This document shows positions 24,977 through 34,394 of a DNA stretch of 64,000 nucleotides, piece after piece. This DNA is from Leptospiraceae bacterium (GTDB taxonomy: Bacteria > Spirochaetota > Leptospiria > Leptospirales > Leptospiraceae). The notes beneath the pieces are model-generated. The model made no database searches. It had not been told where the DNA came from and saw only the letters and a list, made by a program, of their open reading frames with translations. Where the stretch lies: contig JACKPB010000001.1 of NCBI GenBank assembly GCA_024233875.1, forward strand, positions 1 to 64,000, given 5' to 3'. The position numbers and the translations under genes were made by a program. Within the stretch, counting starts at the first letter, position 1. Every line of letters starts with the position of its first letter.

Positions 24977-25618
24977 ATGAGTGAGTTAGTTCTAAAAGTA
25001 TCCAAGAGAACAGAAACAGGTAAAAATGAAAACAATCGATTGAGAGCCAGCGGCAGAGTCCCTATCAATATGATTTCCAATGGGCAATCTATGATGGGTT
25101 CAGTGGATCAGGCAGAAATCACCCATATCCTGAACGCAGGTATTCGACCTGCTACACTTTTGGAGTTAGAAATCGAAGGTTCCGAAAAAGTAAAGGCCTT
25201 CGTTAAAGAAATTCAGAGATTTCCAGCAACCAATCAGGTGAGACATATTGATTTTTACAAAGTAACTCCCGGAAAGAAGATCACAGCAAAAGTGAGAATC
25301 GACACAACCGGAGTTGCAAAAGGATCCAAGGCGGGAGGACAATTTGTTCACCTGATTCATGAGATCACAGTTAAGTCCACCCCTGAAGATATGATCGATT
25401 TGATCACAGTGGATGTCACCGATTTGGATGTTGGGGAGAGTGTCAAAGTTAGCAATCTCAAGACTCCTCCTTCTTGGGAAATCCAGGTGAATGGTGACCC
25501 CATCATTACCTCCGTCAATAAGACAAAAGCTCTATTGGCAGCAGAAAGAAGTGAGAAAATGGCTTCTACCGGAGATAAAGATAAAGGGAAAGGAAAAGCT
25601 GCTCCTAAAAAGAAATAA
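24977..25618 (+). CDS. rplY: 50S ribosomal protein L25 / CTC long form
   Basis: 213 residues: the N-terminal L25 domain (KVSKRTETGKNENNRLRASG, RHIDFYKV) binds 5S rRNA, and a C-terminal TL5-type beta domain follows (VHLIHEITVKSTPEDM, DLDVGESVKV). A Lys-rich tail ends the protein. It is in the common prs-rplY-pth order, 18 bp before pth. Confidence 0.95.
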   Translation: MSELVLKVSKRTETGKNENNRLRASGRVPINMISNGQSMMGSVDQAEITHILNAGIRPATLLELEIEGSEKVKAFVKEIQRFPATNQVRHIDFYKVTPGKKITAKVRIDTTGVAKGSKAGGQFVHLIHEITVKSTPEDMIDLITVDVTDLDVGESVKVSNLKTPPSWEIQVNGDPIITSVNKTKALLAAERSEKMASTGDKDKGKGKAAPKKK

Positions 25619-25636
25619 ATTACGATAGTATAAATA

Positions 25637-26200
25637 ATGAAACTAATCGTAGGACTCGGAAATCCCGGTGACAAATACAATAACAACCGGGCGAATATAG
25701 GTTTTAAGATCATTGATGTGATTGCAAACAACATCAATGTAGAGATTAAAACAAAGAAAAAAAAATCTCTGATAGGTAGGGGAGAGTTTGATGGGGATGA
25801 GGTGGTATTGCTCAAACCCCAAACCTTTAGCGACCTATCAGGGGAGTCCGTTCTTTATATAGCCTCCTTTTTAAAAATTAAGGTAAACGACATTGTGGTC
25901 ATCCATGAGGATCTGGATCTAAATCTCGGTCAAATTATTGTGGAAAAAGGCGGAGAAACTGCCAACCACGCCGGGATTTCTTCCATCATAGCTTCTCTCA
26001 GGAGCAATTTCTTCATTCGGATCCGCATTGGAGTCAGAAATGGTCCACTCAAAGGAAAAACCAAGGATCAGTTTTTGAAAGAAGACTTTCACCCTCTTGA
26101 AAATTTAAAACTCATTGAGATCATAAATGATGCTGAAGCTGCGATACGCTCGATCAGTCTCGGGGACATCAATGAAGTGATTGAGAAGTACAAGATCTAA
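25637..26200 (+). CDS. pth: Peptidyl-tRNA hydrolase homologue with a degenerate active site
   Basis: 187 residues, full family length and fold landmarks (MKLIVGLGNPGDKY, FSDLSGESV, RIRIGVRNG). Compared with the E. coli enzyme from memory: N9 is kept, the catalytic His is Ala (A19, in NRANIG where TRHNAG is expected), Met67-Asn68 become S65-D66, Asp93 becomes Glu (E91), His113 is kept (H111) and Asn114 becomes Ala (A112). The codons are clear (CGG GCG AAT). Known family role is releasing peptides from stalled peptidyl-tRNA. Here the syntenic gene may be inactive, altered, or backed up by a second hydrolase. Confidence 0.85.
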   Translation: MKLIVGLGNPGDKYNNNRANIGFKIIDVIANNINVEIKTKKKKSLIGRGEFDGDEVVLLKPQTFSDLSGESVLYIASFLKIKVNDIVVIHEDLDLNLGQIIVEKGGETANHAGISSIIASLRSNFFIRIRIGVRNGPLKGKTKDQFLKEDFHPLENLKLIEIINDAEAAIRSISLGDINEVIEKYKI

Positions 26201-26425
26201 TTTATTCCAAGAACAAAAAGATCTGAAGAGATCGTAAAATTAAGCATTCTTTCCATTTTAGTATATTTTTTTTCCAAATTTCTGGAAATGAAACAGGGGC
26301 TTAGGTTTGAGGACAACCGGGAAGAGAATTTTAGAAAGATTCCAAAAAATATCAATTTCCGATTTCAAATTCTCTTGCCAATTTACCCTCAAATAGAAAC
26401 CTATCCATAGTAGGAGCATTGGTAC

Positions 26426-28399
26426 ATGAATAAAAATTTCCGTAACATCATCTTAGTCCTGACACTCGGATCTCTGATTTTATTGTTGAGTTGGTACAAA
26501 CCCGATCGACCGGAAAACAAACAGGTGGAGATTTCTTATTCAGATTTTTTAAACATGCTTGAGCCGGTCGAGGGCAAATCGATAGGAAAGATCTTCATCG
26601 ATACCAAAGACCCAAAAAACAAAAAGCAAATCATTATAGAAAAAGATTTAATCGAAGGTTACTACATTCCGGATGGTGAGGAAAAACCCCGATCTTTCCG
26701 AACACTCGTAGCCCCCCTTCAACCCGAAGTCATATCAAAACTGAGAAGTAAAAATGTTGTCTTTCAAGCGAGAAGTGTAGAAGAAAGCAAAATGTTCAAT
26801 GCGTTTACCGCCATAGCGGCAAGTATCTTTGCCATCGGACTGATTTCTTTTATTCTCATGCGTCAATTCAACGCGGGCAACAAAGCCTTCAATTTCGTTA
26901 AAAGTCGTGCGAAGATGAATGTAGACTCTAAAATAAAAATCACCTTTGCAGATGTTGCAGGATGCGATGAAGCGAAGCAGGAGCTTCAGGAAGTGATCGA
27001 CTTCCTCCGTGATCCGAAGAAATTTCAAGCGATTGGAGCTCGAATTCCCAAGGGGGTTCTTCTGGTCGGTCCTCCCGGAACAGGGAAGACCTTACTGGCT
27101 AAGGCTGTAGCCGGCGAAGCAGGAGTCCCATTTTTGAGTATTTCCGGTTCTGACTTTGTGGAAATGTTTGTAGGTGTGGGAGCTTCAAGGGTTCGGGATC
27201 TTTTCGAACAGGGAAAGAGAAACAATCCATGCATCATTTTTATAGATGAGATCGATGCTGTAGGTCGACTCAGGGGAGCCGGTCTCGGTGGAGGTCACGA
27301 TGAAAGAGAGCAGACTCTCAACCAAATGCTGGTGGAAATGGATGGATTCGAAGCCAATGAAGGTGTGATTGTTGTCGCTGCTACCAATAGAGCGGATGTT
27401 TTGGATCCCGCTCTTCTCCGTCCCGGTCGTTTCGATCGTCAGGTAGTGGTAGATCTACCGGATGTAAAAGGAAGAGAAGAAATCCTAAAAGTTCATTCCA
27501 GAAAAGTTCCTCTCACAACTGATATCTCACTCAATTCCATAGCCCGGGGAACTCCCGGATTTACCGGAGCGGATCTTTCTAATCTCATCAATGAAGCTGC
27601 ATTGCTCACAGCTAGAAAAAACAAGAAACGTGTTACTCAGGAAGAATTGGAAGAAGCCCGTGACAAGGTGATGATGGGACCGGAGAGAAAATCCTTCTTT
27701 ATCTCAGACAAAGAAAAAGAAGTCATCGCCTACCACGAAGCAGGGCACGCGATTCTGGCTACCCTTCTGCCTTATACCGAACCGGTTCACAAGGTAACTA
27801 TCATTCCCAGAGGTAGGGCACTCGGATTGACTCAGTCTTTACCTTCGGAAGAAAAGCACATCCACACTAAGAATTACTGGATGGACAATATTGTAATGGC
27901 TATGGGTGGCTTCATAGCCGAAGAGCTACACTTTGGTAGTACGAGCACCGGTTCCAGCAATGATATTCAACATGCTACAAATATAGCCAGAAAAATGGTT
28001 TGTGAGTGGGGAATGTCGGAATTATTAGGAACAGTGAATTACAATGGTTCTCACGAGAATGTATTTTTAGCTCGTGATATGGGAAGTTCTTCCAAGTATC
28101 ACAGTGAAGAATTTGCCGCTAAAATAGATGAGGAAGTCAGAAGAATCATCCAGACCAGTTTGGACAAGGGTCGAAGCATGGCGAAGGCGAATTTTTCCAG
28201 ATTGGAAGCGATTGCGAAATCCCTCCTGGCCCAGGAGACTTTGACTGCTTCCGAACTTCATGAGATTATGGACAAAACTCCTGCGGATCCACCTTCTTCT
28301 CCGAAGTCCCCTGCCAAGAGTTCACCAAAAACAGGGCCGAAACAGGGTAGATCAAAAAAAACGGAAAATAGTAGACTAAAACCAGTACTAAGTTCATAA
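26426..28399 (+). CDS. ftsH: ATP-dependent zinc metalloprotease FtsH
   Basis: 657 residues. Two membrane helices (about 7-24 and 113-135) flank a periplasmic domain; AAA module with Walker A GPPGTGKT (about 215-222), the arginine-finger region RPGRFDRQV, and the zinc site HEAGH (about 437-441). It degrades misfolded membrane proteins and regulatory substrates. The last ~45 residues are Pro/Ser/Lys-rich. The 225-bp upstream gap holds the probable promoter. Co-directional unknown gene follows after 27 bp. Confidence 0.96.
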   Translation: MNKNFRNIILVLTLGSLILLLSWYKPDRPENKQVEISYSDFLNMLEPVEGKSIGKIFIDTKDPKNKKQIIIEKDLIEGYYIPDGEEKPRSFRTLVAPLQPEVISKLRSKNVVFQARSVEESKMFNAFTAIAASIFAIGLISFILMRQFNAGNKAFNFVKSRAKMNVDSKIKITFADVAGCDEAKQELQEVIDFLRDPKKFQAIGARIPKGVLLVGPPGTGKTLLAKAVAGEAGVPFLSISGSDFVEMFVGVGASRVRDLFEQGKRNNPCIIFIDEIDAVGRLRGAGLGGGHDEREQTLNQMLVEMDGFEANEGVIVVAATNRADVLDPALLRPGRFDRQVVVDLPDVKGREEILKVHSRKVPLTTDISLNSIARGTPGFTGADLSNLINEAALLTARKNKKRVTQEELEEARDKVMMGPERKSFFISDKEKEVIAYHEAGHAILATLLPYTEPVHKVTIIPRGRALGLTQSLPSEEKHIHTKNYWMDNIVMAMGGFIAEELHFGSTSTGSSNDIQHATNIARKMVCEWGMSELLGTVNYNGSHENVFLARDMGSSSKYHSEEFAAKIDEEVRRIIQTSLDKGRSMAKANFSRLEAIAKSLLAQETLTASELHEIMDKTPADPPSSPKSPAKSSPKTGPKQGRSKKTENSRLKPVLSS

Positions 28400-28426
28400 T
28401 ATCCCAGTCGTAATGATTGAGATAAC

Positions 28427-29854
28427 ATGGTAAAAAATTCGTTTTTCGCAAAATTTGAAAATGATCTTCCGGGTACTCTCGGATTTCATAATTCAGCTGT
28501 AGATGGGATTTTGGGACTTCTGAGGGACAAATCTCTCAGACCTGAGGCAAAAGAAGTAATCAATGCTCTCGGAGAAGAGCTGAACCTGAATCTTAAAAAG
28601 ATTAAGGCAGCTTATGAAAAGTTTATTTCCAACATGGTGGGACATCCCATGCAGCAGGAAATAGACAAGCAGACCTACGAACTTTTTCCGGATAGCGTTT
28701 CCAATATCAGTAAGGTTCACTTCATAAAGATAAAGATCATCTATGAATGGACCTCCTCCTTTTGGAAAATCGCAGATAGTTCTTGGAATTCAATTTTTTC
28801 TACCTTTAAAGTTCTATCTACTTATGTAGAAACTGCAGAGCTTTACAATACAATCTATTCCTCTTACCTTACCAGAGTTTTTGAATTAAACATAGATACC
28901 AAAACCTTACTTTCAAGGATTGAGAAAAAGTATCTCTGCAAGATCGTAGGTGCATTTCCCAGGGACAATGAAGTCTTGGTTAGCAATCTACTCTATGATG
29001 AAGAGTTGAATTATGATTACTATAGTCTCTTTCCCAAAGACTCCGGAATGGGACAAAAGACCGTTGCCAAACCATTTTCAGGAGTGCCCAAGAAGAAGAC
29101 TGCTTCCGATGATTTTTTCTTCACTGAGATCAAAGGAACCAAGGAATGGAATCGGAGTGATTCCTATGTCCTCTTTGTCAAGGTAGATGCGGTCAAAGCA
29201 GAAGAGCAAAAGTTTTATAGTTCAAGTTTCATTACCCTGAGTCCTTCAGACAATGTAAACATCAACCTAGCAGCAGCTATGGTTCGGAAGAATGCGGGAT
29301 ACCAGGTCGCAACACGTTACAATAAAATGATCTCCACTTTGCTTGAATATGCGACAACAAACATCCTGAAGAAAGATTTTGGAAATCTCTGTGAGGATCT
29401 GGATGCTTTCTTGTATCACATCGGACCTGTTGTCCTCTGGAATATTATCCAGGAAGATCTCACAAGAAGAGATTTCGGGAACTGTCATTACGTGGACAAA
29501 AATAATATCGTCAAATTTTTTCCTGAAAATATAATCAAAAAGCATATTATCGATTTTTGGGCTGAAAAATTCTTTGATATCCAAACATCAAGGATAGATT
29601 CCTATATCAACTATTCGAAAGGAGTAGCTAAAATTCGGGATATCTATAAGCAATTGTTTGAAAATGCTGCTTCGACAAGGAAGAGAAATACGAACGATTC
29701 TTTGACCCTGGAAGAGTATCTCATCGAAAATACAGGGAAATTCTTCGGATACAGAAGAGCACAGGTATTCCGGAGATTTGTAAACGAAAATCTCTGGGGT
29801 CATCTGAGTGAAGTGAATTCGGTGGAGTTGGTCAACCGATTTTCAAAGAAATAA
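28427..29854 (+). CDS. Unknown 475-aa protein between ftsH and recQ
   Basis: A mostly helical soluble protein with no signal peptide. It begins MVKNSFFAKFENDLPGTLGF, has a basic KKKTASDD linker near the middle, and a C-terminal part with IENTGKFFGYRRAQVFRRFV. I recognise no domain or catalytic motif. It is closely packed between ftsH and recQ (27 and 9 bp), so it shares their transcript. I believe similar proteins are restricted to Leptospiraceae, but that is recollection. Confidence 0.7.
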   Translation: MVKNSFFAKFENDLPGTLGFHNSAVDGILGLLRDKSLRPEAKEVINALGEELNLNLKKIKAAYEKFISNMVGHPMQQEIDKQTYELFPDSVSNISKVHFIKIKIIYEWTSSFWKIADSSWNSIFSTFKVLSTYVETAELYNTIYSSYLTRVFELNIDTKTLLSRIEKKYLCKIVGAFPRDNEVLVSNLLYDEELNYDYYSLFPKDSGMGQKTVAKPFSGVPKKKTASDDFFFTEIKGTKEWNRSDSYVLFVKVDAVKAEEQKFYSSSFITLSPSDNVNINLAAAMVRKNAGYQVATRYNKMISTLLEYATTNILKKDFGNLCEDLDAFLYHIGPVVLWNIIQEDLTRRDFGNCHYVDKNNIVKFFPENIIKKHIIDFWAEKFFDIQTSRIDSYINYSKGVAKIRDIYKQLFENAASTRKRNTNDSLTLEEYLIENTGKFFGYRRAQVFRRFVNENLWGHLSEVNSVELVNRFSKK

Positions 29855-29863
29855 AGAAGCCAG

Positions 29864-31663
29864 TTGCTTGACGAAACTCTCTTAACAACAGTCTTTGGAT
29901 ACACCGGATTTCGACCCGGACAAAAAGAGAGTGTCCTCTGTCTACTCAACAAAAAAGATTGCCTTTCTATTCTTCCGACAGGAGCCGGAAAGTCCTTTAT
30001 CTATCAGTACTATTCCTGTCTCCGTTCTGATGGTTTGGTTTTGGTTGTTTCGCCTCTGATCGCTCTTATGAAGGATCAGGTAGACAGTATCAATTCTCTC
30101 GGTATCACATCTGCTACAATCAACTCTTCCCAGGATGAGCTGGATCAATTGAAAACCATCTCCCGATGTGTTCAGGGAAAGGTTCGCATTTTGCTGGTTT
30201 CTCCCGAAAGGGCTGTCTCCTCAGGCTTTCTGAAGTATCTTTCACAAATGAAGATTTCACTTTTGGTTGTAGATGAGGCTCATTGTATTTCTCAGTGGGG
30301 ACATGATTTCCGAACAGAATATTCTGAGATTCACAAGATACGTGATACATTGAAATCTCAAAAGTTTCCTATCCTTGCCCTTACGGCTACTGCCACTCAG
30401 CGAGTAGGAGAAGACATCATAAAATCCTTAGATCTCAAATCTCCCAAAGTGGTCAGAGGGAGTTTTTTGAGGAAAAATCTGGAGTTCTCTGTAAGACATT
30501 TTGAATACGAGTCAGAAAGAGAAGAAGAACTCCTCCATATTTTGCAAAAATTTCAGGAATCTCCCGGAAGAGGGATAATCTATTGTGCCACCCGTAAAAA
30601 AACTGAAGAGCTCTATGGATTCTTGAAAGAAAATGGAATTTCAACAGGTGTGTATCACGCCGGCAAATCGGAAAATCATAGAGAATCCATTCAAAATTCC
30701 TTTGTTTCCTCCCGAACGAAAATCCTGATTTCAACGAATGCTTTTGGAATGGGGGTGGATTTGCCTGATGTAAGAATCGTAATTCATTATCAAATGCCAT
30801 CTTCTGTTGAGGCTTATTATCAGGAGGCAGGACGTGGGGGGAGAGATGGAGGAGATTCGAGATGCATACTTTTTTTTAAAAATTCAGATCTAAATGTATC
30901 ACGTTTTTTGAATCGGGGTAGAGATAGGGAAGATAAGAAACTTCTCCTCGAAGAAATGAAGAAATTTGCTCTGAGTGAAACCTGCAGACAGATCGAGCTC
31001 TGCGGATACTTTGGAGAAAAAATCACCCGTTGCGGTAAATGTGATAATTGTTTGAAGAAAAACAGTTCTCTAAAGTCATTTCTAAAAAAAGAAACTCTCA
31101 AACTAGAGTCGAAAAGAGTAGATGAATCGCATGAATTTTCTGATGAAGAGAAAGAAATTGTCTTCAATTGTTTGAAAGAAAATCAGGATAAATTCGGTAA
31201 AAAAATACTCATAGGTGTTCTCAGGGGAAGTAAGGCAACAGATATTCTCAGAAGAAAATTACAAACCTCTCAAAATTATGGGAAACTAAATTACATTAAA
31301 GAAGCTGCTATCTCAAAATTTATAGAAGAACTTATCATACAGGGAAAGATAAAAGTCTCAAAAGGAAAGTATCCAAAACTTTCTACTCCGGATTATATCA
31401 GAATACGTAAGAAATCATCAGAATCAAAAATTACCGAAAATGGAAGTCGGAATCTTTTGAAAGCATTGAAAAATTTTCGGGACTATGAAGCTAGAAAATT
31501 GAAATGGAAGAAATTCATGGTTTTGCAGAACCCAGTACTCTCTAAGATCGCATTTGTTAAACCTCAAAATTTAGATGATCTCTATCATATAAAGGGAATG
31601 GGAAATGCAAAAATAGATCGCTTCGGAGAGAAAATTTTAGAAATTGTGAGGCGACATGGCTGA
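29864..31663 (+). CDS. recQ: RecQ-family ATP-dependent DNA helicase
   Basis: 599 residues, near the usual 600. Helicase motifs: I LPTGAGKS, II DEAHC, III LALTATAT, VI QEAGRGGRDG. The zinc-binding cluster is CRQIELCGYFG...CGKCDNC; RQC-like winged helix and a C-terminal HRDC domain (about 525-599) follow. It unwinds DNA 3' to 5' in recombination and repair. The start is TTG at 29864. It overlaps the next gene by 8 bp, implying translational coupling with the kinase-fold protein. Confidence 0.92.
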   Translation: MLDETLLTTVFGYTGFRPGQKESVLCLLNKKDCLSILPTGAGKSFIYQYYSCLRSDGLVLVVSPLIALMKDQVDSINSLGITSATINSSQDELDQLKTISRCVQGKVRILLVSPERAVSSGFLKYLSQMKISLLVVDEAHCISQWGHDFRTEYSEIHKIRDTLKSQKFPILALTATATQRVGEDIIKSLDLKSPKVVRGSFLRKNLEFSVRHFEYESEREEELLHILQKFQESPGRGIIYCATRKKTEELYGFLKENGISTGVYHAGKSENHRESIQNSFVSSRTKILISTNAFGMGVDLPDVRIVIHYQMPSSVEAYYQEAGRGGRDGGDSRCILFFKNSDLNVSRFLNRGRDREDKKLLLEEMKKFALSETCRQIELCGYFGEKITRCGKCDNCLKKNSSLKSFLKKETLKLESKRVDESHEFSDEEKEIVFNCLKENQDKFGKKILIGVLRGSKATDILRRKLQTSQNYGKLNYIKEAAISKFIEELIIQGKIKVSKGKYPKLSTPDYIRIRKKSSESKITENGSRNLLKALKNFRDYEARKLKWKKFMVLQNPVLSKIAFVKPQNLDDLYHIKGMGNAKIDRFGEKILEIVRRHG

Positions 31664-32759
31664 TGATTCCAATTTGAACAGATGGAAGGATAAGGTCAAG
31701 GATCTCCTAAACATAAGGGGTTTCAAAAAACTTCCCAGTTTTATTGAGATGCTGGAAAAAGGTCTTGATAAAGAGTTTTACAAAGATCCCAATATTTCTT
31801 TCCCCCCGATACCCATAGAATATCTTCCTGTTGATATGGGACTCAGAAAGTCCGGACCCGTAAGAAATTTTTATGAATACATGTTTCCGGTAACTCATGC
31901 TTTTCGGATCTCATACAAATATGAAGGTGAATTTTTGGATGAATTTATGCCAATTTCATCCAACGATTATATAGGTCGCGGTTCTTATAAGTTTGTTTAC
32001 CGACTTCCCTGGAATCAGGTATTGAAGGTAGGAAAATCCAAACTCCCTGCAGATCCTCTCTTCGGAAGCCTTTTTAAAAAAGTATCAAAAGATTTACCAT
32101 CCTACCTGAAATCGGAAGAGTTAGATTTAAAAAACTATCTCATGCAAAAAACCAAAAGTTCGACAGCAAAGGATAAAATTGAATTCAATTTCCGTAGATT
32201 AGCTCTGGAACGTCTGCACTATTGGACTGTGAAAACTCTCCTCCCTGACCTTGTATTGCCTACCAGGCATTTCATGGGGATGAGATACAGAAAAGGACTT
32301 TTCGGTATTCCCTCAGCAACTCTGACACCCTGCGACAATCAGACCATCATCCCCGGAAAGCATTTGAAGGAATTTGTTCATCTCAAAGAAAGATTGAATC
32401 AAAACTTTTTTCAAAAAACAATCTCACCTACCTGGAAATTGAATTTTAATTATCAAAAATTTGGAGAGGTGAATCGTTCCAAGCTCAAGAAAATAGCTTA
32501 TAATTTTCATAGAGTGATCGAGGCAACCCGGTATCTGGCTGAGAAAGAAAAATTAATTTTGGATTTGCATTCTGAAAATATTATCATAATGCTACCGGAT
32601 TTTGAATTGAAGATTTTTGATTTTCATGTTTTTGACGAACATCTATATGATTTGGGAACGGATAGGATAGCTCCACTGGATGAACACATTCAAACAATTG
32701 ATGAATTTATAAATTCATTTCAGCTGAGTAAAAAAGAAATGCATGGAGAAGAAGTATGA
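31656..32759 (+). CDS. Protein-kinase-fold protein
   Basis: 367 residues. Kinase landmarks: Gly-rich loop IGRGSYKFVY (106-115), Lys in VLKVGK (K124), catalytic loop LDLHSENI (D303, N308) and a metal site FDFHV (D322) in place of DFG. The insert between the lobes is long. This places it with atypical bacterial kinases rather than Ser/Thr Hanks kinases; substrate unknown. Translational coupling to recQ (8-bp overlap) and to the cyclase fusion (4-bp overlap) suggests function with the latter. Confidence 0.7.
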   Translation: MADDSNLNRWKDKVKDLLNIRGFKKLPSFIEMLEKGLDKEFYKDPNISFPPIPIEYLPVDMGLRKSGPVRNFYEYMFPVTHAFRISYKYEGEFLDEFMPISSNDYIGRGSYKFVYRLPWNQVLKVGKSKLPADPLFGSLFKKVSKDLPSYLKSEELDLKNYLMQKTKSSTAKDKIEFNFRRLALERLHYWTVKTLLPDLVLPTRHFMGMRYRKGLFGIPSATLTPCDNQTIIPGKHLKEFVHLKERLNQNFFQKTISPTWKLNFNYQKFGEVNRSKLKKIAYNFHRVIEATRYLAEKEKLILDLHSENIIIMLPDFELKIFDFHVFDEHLYDLGTDRIAPLDEHIQTIDEFINSFQLSKKEMHGEEV

Positions 32760-34369
32760 GAATTATAATGAAACCGGAAAACGTCAATTTGAATGTCACC
32801 GAGGGACTTTCTCTCTTACAGATGTCCTTAAATTCAAATATTCCCCATGCAAATGCCTGCGGTGGCAAAGGGAAATGTTCTACCTGTAGGGTTTTGGTCC
32901 TCAGTGGAGATGAAACTCTGGATCCTCCCCGATTTACCGAAGCTGCTATCAAGTACAGGAAGGGATTTCCTGAAACCGTTCGATTGGCATGTCAGACCAT
33001 ACCCAAAGGAGATATGGTAGTCAGGCGTCTTGTCCTGGATGAAAAAGATATTAATTCATCTATCTATACTAATTTCAAAGAAACACCTATTGAAAAGAAA
33101 GTGGCTGTATTGTTTGCAGATATCAGAGGATACACTTCTTTTGTGGAAAAGAATTTACCCTATGATATCATACACATCTTAAATCGTTTTTTTTATTCTA
33201 TGGGCGAAGAAATTCTCAGGTATGAGGGGACAATCGACAAGTACATGGGTGATGGGATCATGGCTGTCTTTGGACTTGAGGAAGATGATCCTAAAGTTGT
33301 ATGTCAAAATGCAGTTCGGGCGGGCTTGGGTATGGTTTCTGCTATGGAAGATTTCAATACTTATCTCAGGAAGAACTTTAACGAGGCATTCCAGATAGGT
33401 GTAGGTGTTCATTTCGGACCTGCGATCATTGGCTATATCGGTCACCCATCAGAGAAGCATTTGACTCTGATTGGTGATACAGTGAATACAGCCAGTCGGA
33501 TAGAAAACTTAAATAAGAAATTAGGGACTACGATTTTGATCTCTGAGAATGTTCATTTCTATTTGCCGGAAGAAGTTGAGCTGGGTAGAAAGATAAGAGC
33601 TAAATTGAGGGGAAAGGAGATTGAATATGAAATCTTTGAGGTACAAAATTTTCCCGACCTGGAGTTTGATGAGGAAAATGCTATCCGGCTCTTCATTCAA
33701 AAAAAGATAGATACATTTGCGGCTCCTTCTATTCTCCGATTGGCTTTTCATTCCGCTTGTTCCTTTGACCCTATCACAGGGAAGGGGGGCTTCAATGCTT
33801 CCATTTTTTATGATCCTTCTCTGGAATCGGAACCCAAACTTTACAAGACTGCAAAAATGATTTTGGAAGCCTATGAAGAATTCAAATCCGGTTACCCCCT
33901 CAGAAGATCCCTAAGTGATTTCTTTGCATTTTTCTTATTTCTGGCCTTTGAAAGGTTGGGTGGACATCGAATGAATCCAGGGAAAGGCAGGATTGATTCT
34001 TCAGAAATTATTTCCGGAGAAATACCATTAGAAGATTGGGATATAGGGAAACTCAAACAGAGATTTGCGGAAATGGGTTTTGAGCCGATTGAGTTGGTAG
34101 TTCTTTCGGGAGCTCACACTGTGGGAAGTTCCGGTCCTAAACCATTCACCGGTTCTCCATTTAAGTTCACGAATGAATACTTTCACTCTCTTCTTTCCAA
34201 TAATAGAGAGGGAAGTTTATTGAACTCAGATTTTGCTTTGATTCAGGACTCTGAAACATACAAATGGGTCGGAATCTATGCAAAAAATTTAGATCTTTTT
34301 ATGGATGACTTTTCAAAAGCATTGATGAAATTAACAATGATTGGTCAGAACGTAGATTTGGAGCTTTGA
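32756..34369 (+). CDS. [2Fe-2S] ferredoxin - class III adenylate cyclase - haem peroxidase fusion
   Basis: 537 residues. Domain 1 (1-95): 2Fe-2S ferredoxin with C35, C41, C44 and C79 (ACGGKGKCSTC, LACQT). Domain 2 (115-300): class III cyclase with metal ligands D122 (FADIRGYTS) and D166 (KYMGDG), adenine-specifying K162 and D241, and transition-state N244 and R248. Domain 3 (320-530): plant/APX-type peroxidase with distal R328 and H332 (LRLAFHSA), proximal H454 (VVLSGAHTVG) and D492 behind it; the APX distal Trp is Phe331 and the proximal Trp seems missing. I infer cAMP synthesis gated by redox state or peroxide. ATGA overlap with the kinase-fold gene. Confidence 0.88.
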   Translation: MRIIMKPENVNLNVTEGLSLLQMSLNSNIPHANACGGKGKCSTCRVLVLSGDETLDPPRFTEAAIKYRKGFPETVRLACQTIPKGDMVVRRLVLDEKDINSSIYTNFKETPIEKKVAVLFADIRGYTSFVEKNLPYDIIHILNRFFYSMGEEILRYEGTIDKYMGDGIMAVFGLEEDDPKVVCQNAVRAGLGMVSAMEDFNTYLRKNFNEAFQIGVGVHFGPAIIGYIGHPSEKHLTLIGDTVNTASRIENLNKKLGTTILISENVHFYLPEEVELGRKIRAKLRGKEIEYEIFEVQNFPDLEFDEENAIRLFIQKKIDTFAAPSILRLAFHSACSFDPITGKGGFNASIFYDPSLESEPKLYKTAKMILEAYEEFKSGYPLRRSLSDFFAFFLFLAFERLGGHRMNPGKGRIDSSEIISGEIPLEDWDIGKLKQRFAEMGFEPIELVVLSGAHTVGSSGPKPFTGSPFKFTNEYFHSLLSNNREGSLLNSDFALIQDSETYKWVGIYAKNLDLFMDDFSKALMKLTMIGQNVDLEL

Positions 34370-34394
34370 TCGGAGATCAGTCCGGGAAGGAAAA

